A stretch of DNA of 64,000 bases, taken from Paraburkholderia sp. BCC1885. Lineage in GTDB: Bacteria > Pseudomonadota > Gammaproteobacteria > Burkholderiales > Burkholderiaceae. Where the stretch lies: NCBI RefSeq assembly GCF_900996235.1, contig NZ_CAAJGM010000077.1:62001-126000 (forward strand), in the 5' to 3' direction. Position numbers and translations under genes: made by a program. The notes under the pieces are model-generated. The model saw nothing but the letters and a program-made list of their open reading frames with translations, was not told where the DNA came from and ran no database searches. Positions 63,001 through 64,000 of the stretch are shown piece after piece (positions within the stretch are counted from its first letter, which is position 1; each line of letters begins with the position of its first letter).

Positions 63001-63302
63001 TCCGTTCCGAGCTTGAATGTCACGGTCGTCGTCAGCGCGCCGTCGCTATTGGCCTGCGACTGCATGTACAGCATGTTTTCGACGCCGTTAATCTGTTCTT
63101 CGATTGGCGAAGCGACTGTCTCCGCGATGACTTTTGGATTTGCGCCAGGGTATTGCGCCCGGACGACAACCGACGGCGGCACGACTTCCGGGTACTCCGC
63201 CGTGGGCAACTTCGTCAGTGCGATCAAACCGGCGAGCAGGATGACGACCGATAGCACGCCCGCAAAGATGGGCCGGTCGATGAAGAACTTTGAGATGTTC
63301 AT
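60030..63302 (-). CDS. RND multidrug efflux pump, HAE1 family
   Basis: A 1090-residue inner-membrane RND pump (AcrB/MexB type). The proton-relay Asp pair is D410-D411 in GIVVDDAIVVVENVERN, and the family motif NVLLGG/PLAFMSG is kept. Repeated Porter domains and 12 helices are present. The C-terminus has an unusual His/Asp/Gly-rich tail of about 50 residues (DRHGNHPHIHGPDDHGP...). Exports drugs or dyes with the adjacent adaptor and channel. Which Burkholderia pump it is cannot be said. Confidence 0.9.
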   Translation of the reverse strand: MNISKFFIDRPIFAGVLSVVILLAGLIALTKLPTAEYPEVVPPSVVVRAQYPGANPKVIAETVASPIEEQINGVENMLYMQSQANSDGALTTTVTFKLGTDPDKAQQLVQNRVAQALPRLPEDVQRLGVVTVKSSPTLTMGVNVGSPNGRYDLNYLRNYALINIKDRLAQVPGVGEVVMWGGGDYSMRVWLDPTKVARHDMTATDVIKAIREQNVQVAAGIVGGAPMTTNVPLQLSVNAQGRLKTEDEFRKIILKTGPDGAVTHLSDVSRVEMGAAEYALQANLDGKPAVQLIIFQQPNANSLQISTDVRRITAELQKDMPDGVKASIVYDPTQFVRESIDAVIHTLFEAIILVVIVVIAFLQTWRASLIPLIAVPVSIVGTFSLMLAFGFSINALSLFGMVLAIGIVVDDAIVVVENVERNIAAGLSPLEASYEAMREVSGPIIAIALTLVAVFVPLAFMSGLTGQFYKQFAMTIAISTVISAFNSLTLSPALAAVLLKDHHAPKDLLTRFIDRILGPFFNVFNKVFNRASEGYGRGVGGVINRKFAMMVVYGVLLGGTVLLGKIVPGGFVPAQDKDYLVSIVQLPPGASLDRTARVVHEMGEIARRQPGVEHTPEFPGLNVTGLMNSSSSGLVFPVMSPSKHRSKDESASTIVGNLQKEYGGIKGATIATFPPPPVSGLGTIGGFKLQIEDRGALGYEALNKAVQAFLAAAAKAPELGPSFSSYQINVPQLNVELDREKAKQLGVSVTDVFDTMQIYLGSLYVNDFNKFGRVYQVRAQADAPFRATAESILELKTRNAAGDMVPLSSLVKVTPTFGPETVIRYNGFLAADINGGPAPGYSSGQAMAAVERIAAQTLPRGIKFEWTDLTYQQILAGNAALWVFPISVLLVFLVLAAMYESLTLPLAILLIVPMSILSALFGVWLTQGDNNIFTQIGLMVLVGLSAKNAILIVEFARELEMQGRTIVQAAIEASRLRLRPILMTSIAFIMGVVPLVMSTGAGSEMRRAMGIAVFFGMLGVTFFGLLLTPVFYVLLRKLAGGKQLKDRHGNHPHIHGPDDHGPADGGTGSSHDETMTPANQPALEEPALQD

Positions 63303-63322
63303 GATGGGCTTCTCTTTGACGG

Positions 63323-64000
63323 TTACGCGGCCGACTTCGCCGCGTCGGTCATCTTGACCAGGTTGCCACGCACGGTGTCGTTGGGCCGCGCACGCTGAAT
63401 GCCGTTCACCACGACGCGCTCACCGGTCTTGAGGCCGGAAGTGACGACGCGCAGGTTGTCGTGGAGACTGCCTAGCTGGACTTCGCGGTATTGCACCTTG
63501 CCGGCGTCGTCGACGACCAGCACGTATTTCTTCGCCTGGTCCGTGCCGACTGCGGCGTCGCTAATCAGGATGGCGGGATGCGCTTCGCCGCCACCGACTT
63601 GCACGCGTGCGTAAAGACCTGGAACAAGTGTGCCGTCCGCGTTGTCGATGCTTGCGCGGACGCGGATAGTGCCCGACGAGGTATCGAGGCGATTGTCGAC
63701 CGACGCGATGAAGCCCTTGCGGGAATAGCCCTCTTCGTTTGCCAGACCGAGCGCAACCGGTACGGAAGCGTCGCGGTCACGGCCGAGGTATTCCAGATAC
63801 GTCTGCTCGTCGACATCGAATGACGCATAAATCGGTGACACGGAGACGATCGTCGTGAGAAGCGGTGCGCTCGGTCCAGTCGATACGACGTTACCCGCCG
63901 TCAGTTCCGCGCGCGAGACGCGTCCCGAAACGGGCGCGCAAATAGTCGTATAACTCAGGTTCACCTGAGCGGCTTCCAGCGCAGCCTGCGCTGCCTTTAC
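63323..64000 (-). CDS. RND periplasmic adaptor (membrane fusion protein), partial
   Basis: C-terminal part of an AcrA/MexA-type adaptor; the beginning lies right of the window. Seen here are the end of the hairpin (VKAAQAALEAAQVNLSYTTI), the lipoyl half (APVSGRVSRAELTAGNVV) and the beta-barrel (GLANEEGYSRKGFIASVDNRLDTSSGTIRVRA) and membrane-proximal parts. It precedes the pump by 20 bp. Bridges the pump and the outer-membrane channel. Confidence 0.88.
   Translation of the reverse strand, partial: VKAAQAALEAAQVNLSYTTICAPVSGRVSRAELTAGNVVSTGPSAPLLTTIVSVSPIYASFDVDEQTYLEYLGRDRDASVPVALGLANEEGYSRKGFIASVDNRLDTSSGTIRVRASIDNADGTLVPGLYARVQVGGGEAHPAILISDAAVGTDQAKKYVLVVDDAGKVQYREVQLGSLHDNLRVVTSGLKTGERVVVNGIQRARPNDTVRGNLVKMTDAAKSAA

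Noticed and set aside
1..64000. CRISPR arrays, tRNA, rRNA, insertion sequences
   Set aside because: No direct-repeat/spacer array, tRNA-like cloverleaf, rRNA or transposase was seen on reading the window; the 13-bp array at 49815 has no spacers.

Overview
The window looks like chromosomal DNA of a Burkholderiaceae beta-proteobacterium, most likely Paraburkholderia or Burkholderia. The grounds are high GC, strong GC-rich third positions, many LysR/ROK/DeoR/GntR regulators each beside one catabolic or transport operon, and family sets typical of these genomes (FrcBCA with ROK, hydroxyproline genes, RND efflux, glycine-rich envelope lipoproteins). No rRNA, tRNA, CRISPR array, insertion sequence or integrase was recognised. 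The species is an inference.

Layout. 0-3 kb: end of a sugar ABC importer operon (intact ATPase; permease interrupted by an in-frame amber codon) and a small membrane protein. 3.2-12 kb: an MFS exporter, an N-acyl amino acid synthase-like gene followed by a large membrane GGDEF/EAL protein, a secreted head-GIN beta-helix protein and a TPR-glycosyltransferase-like protein. 12-17.5 kb: DeoR plus short-chain dehydrogenase operon, DoxX protein, a frameshifted DHA2 drug exporter and an atypical OmpR-type response regulator. 17.5-23.2 kb: a hydroxyproline catabolic locus (lhpC divergent from lhpABFE, then an AraC-type regulator). 23.2-28 kb: small proteins, TetR, an amine/amino acid oxidase-like flavoprotein, and an ECF sigma/anti-sigma pair. 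28.3-33.7 kb: a sugar-acid dehydratase-like aldolase-family gene divergent from LysR, then a class A PBP with a large insertion. 33.7-38.5 kb: ROK regulator with frcACB, and an orphan 45-residue ORF behind a consensus -10 and an inverted repeat. 38.5-47.7 kb: a three-domain redox fusion plus GST under a divergent LysR, a DUF899/HTH/beta-propeller group, and GntR plus MFS. 47.9-56.4 kb: a histidine kinase with an eroded H-box and many small envelope proteins, a phage Imm-like gene preceded by a 13-bp tandem array, and a probable small RNA. 56.5-64 kb: GST divergent from LysR, then an RND tripartite efflux operon that runs off the right edge.

How the parts work together: most of the window is modular scavenging (sugars, hydroxyproline, sugar acids, amines), each module with its own regulator, interspersed with envelope stress and efflux functions. 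The most unusual material is regulatory or structural: nested palindromes in divergent promoters, a six-copy 13-bp array, a predicted sRNA ending in a very strong terminator, two signalling proteins that have lost conserved residues, and two transport genes each broken by a single lesion.
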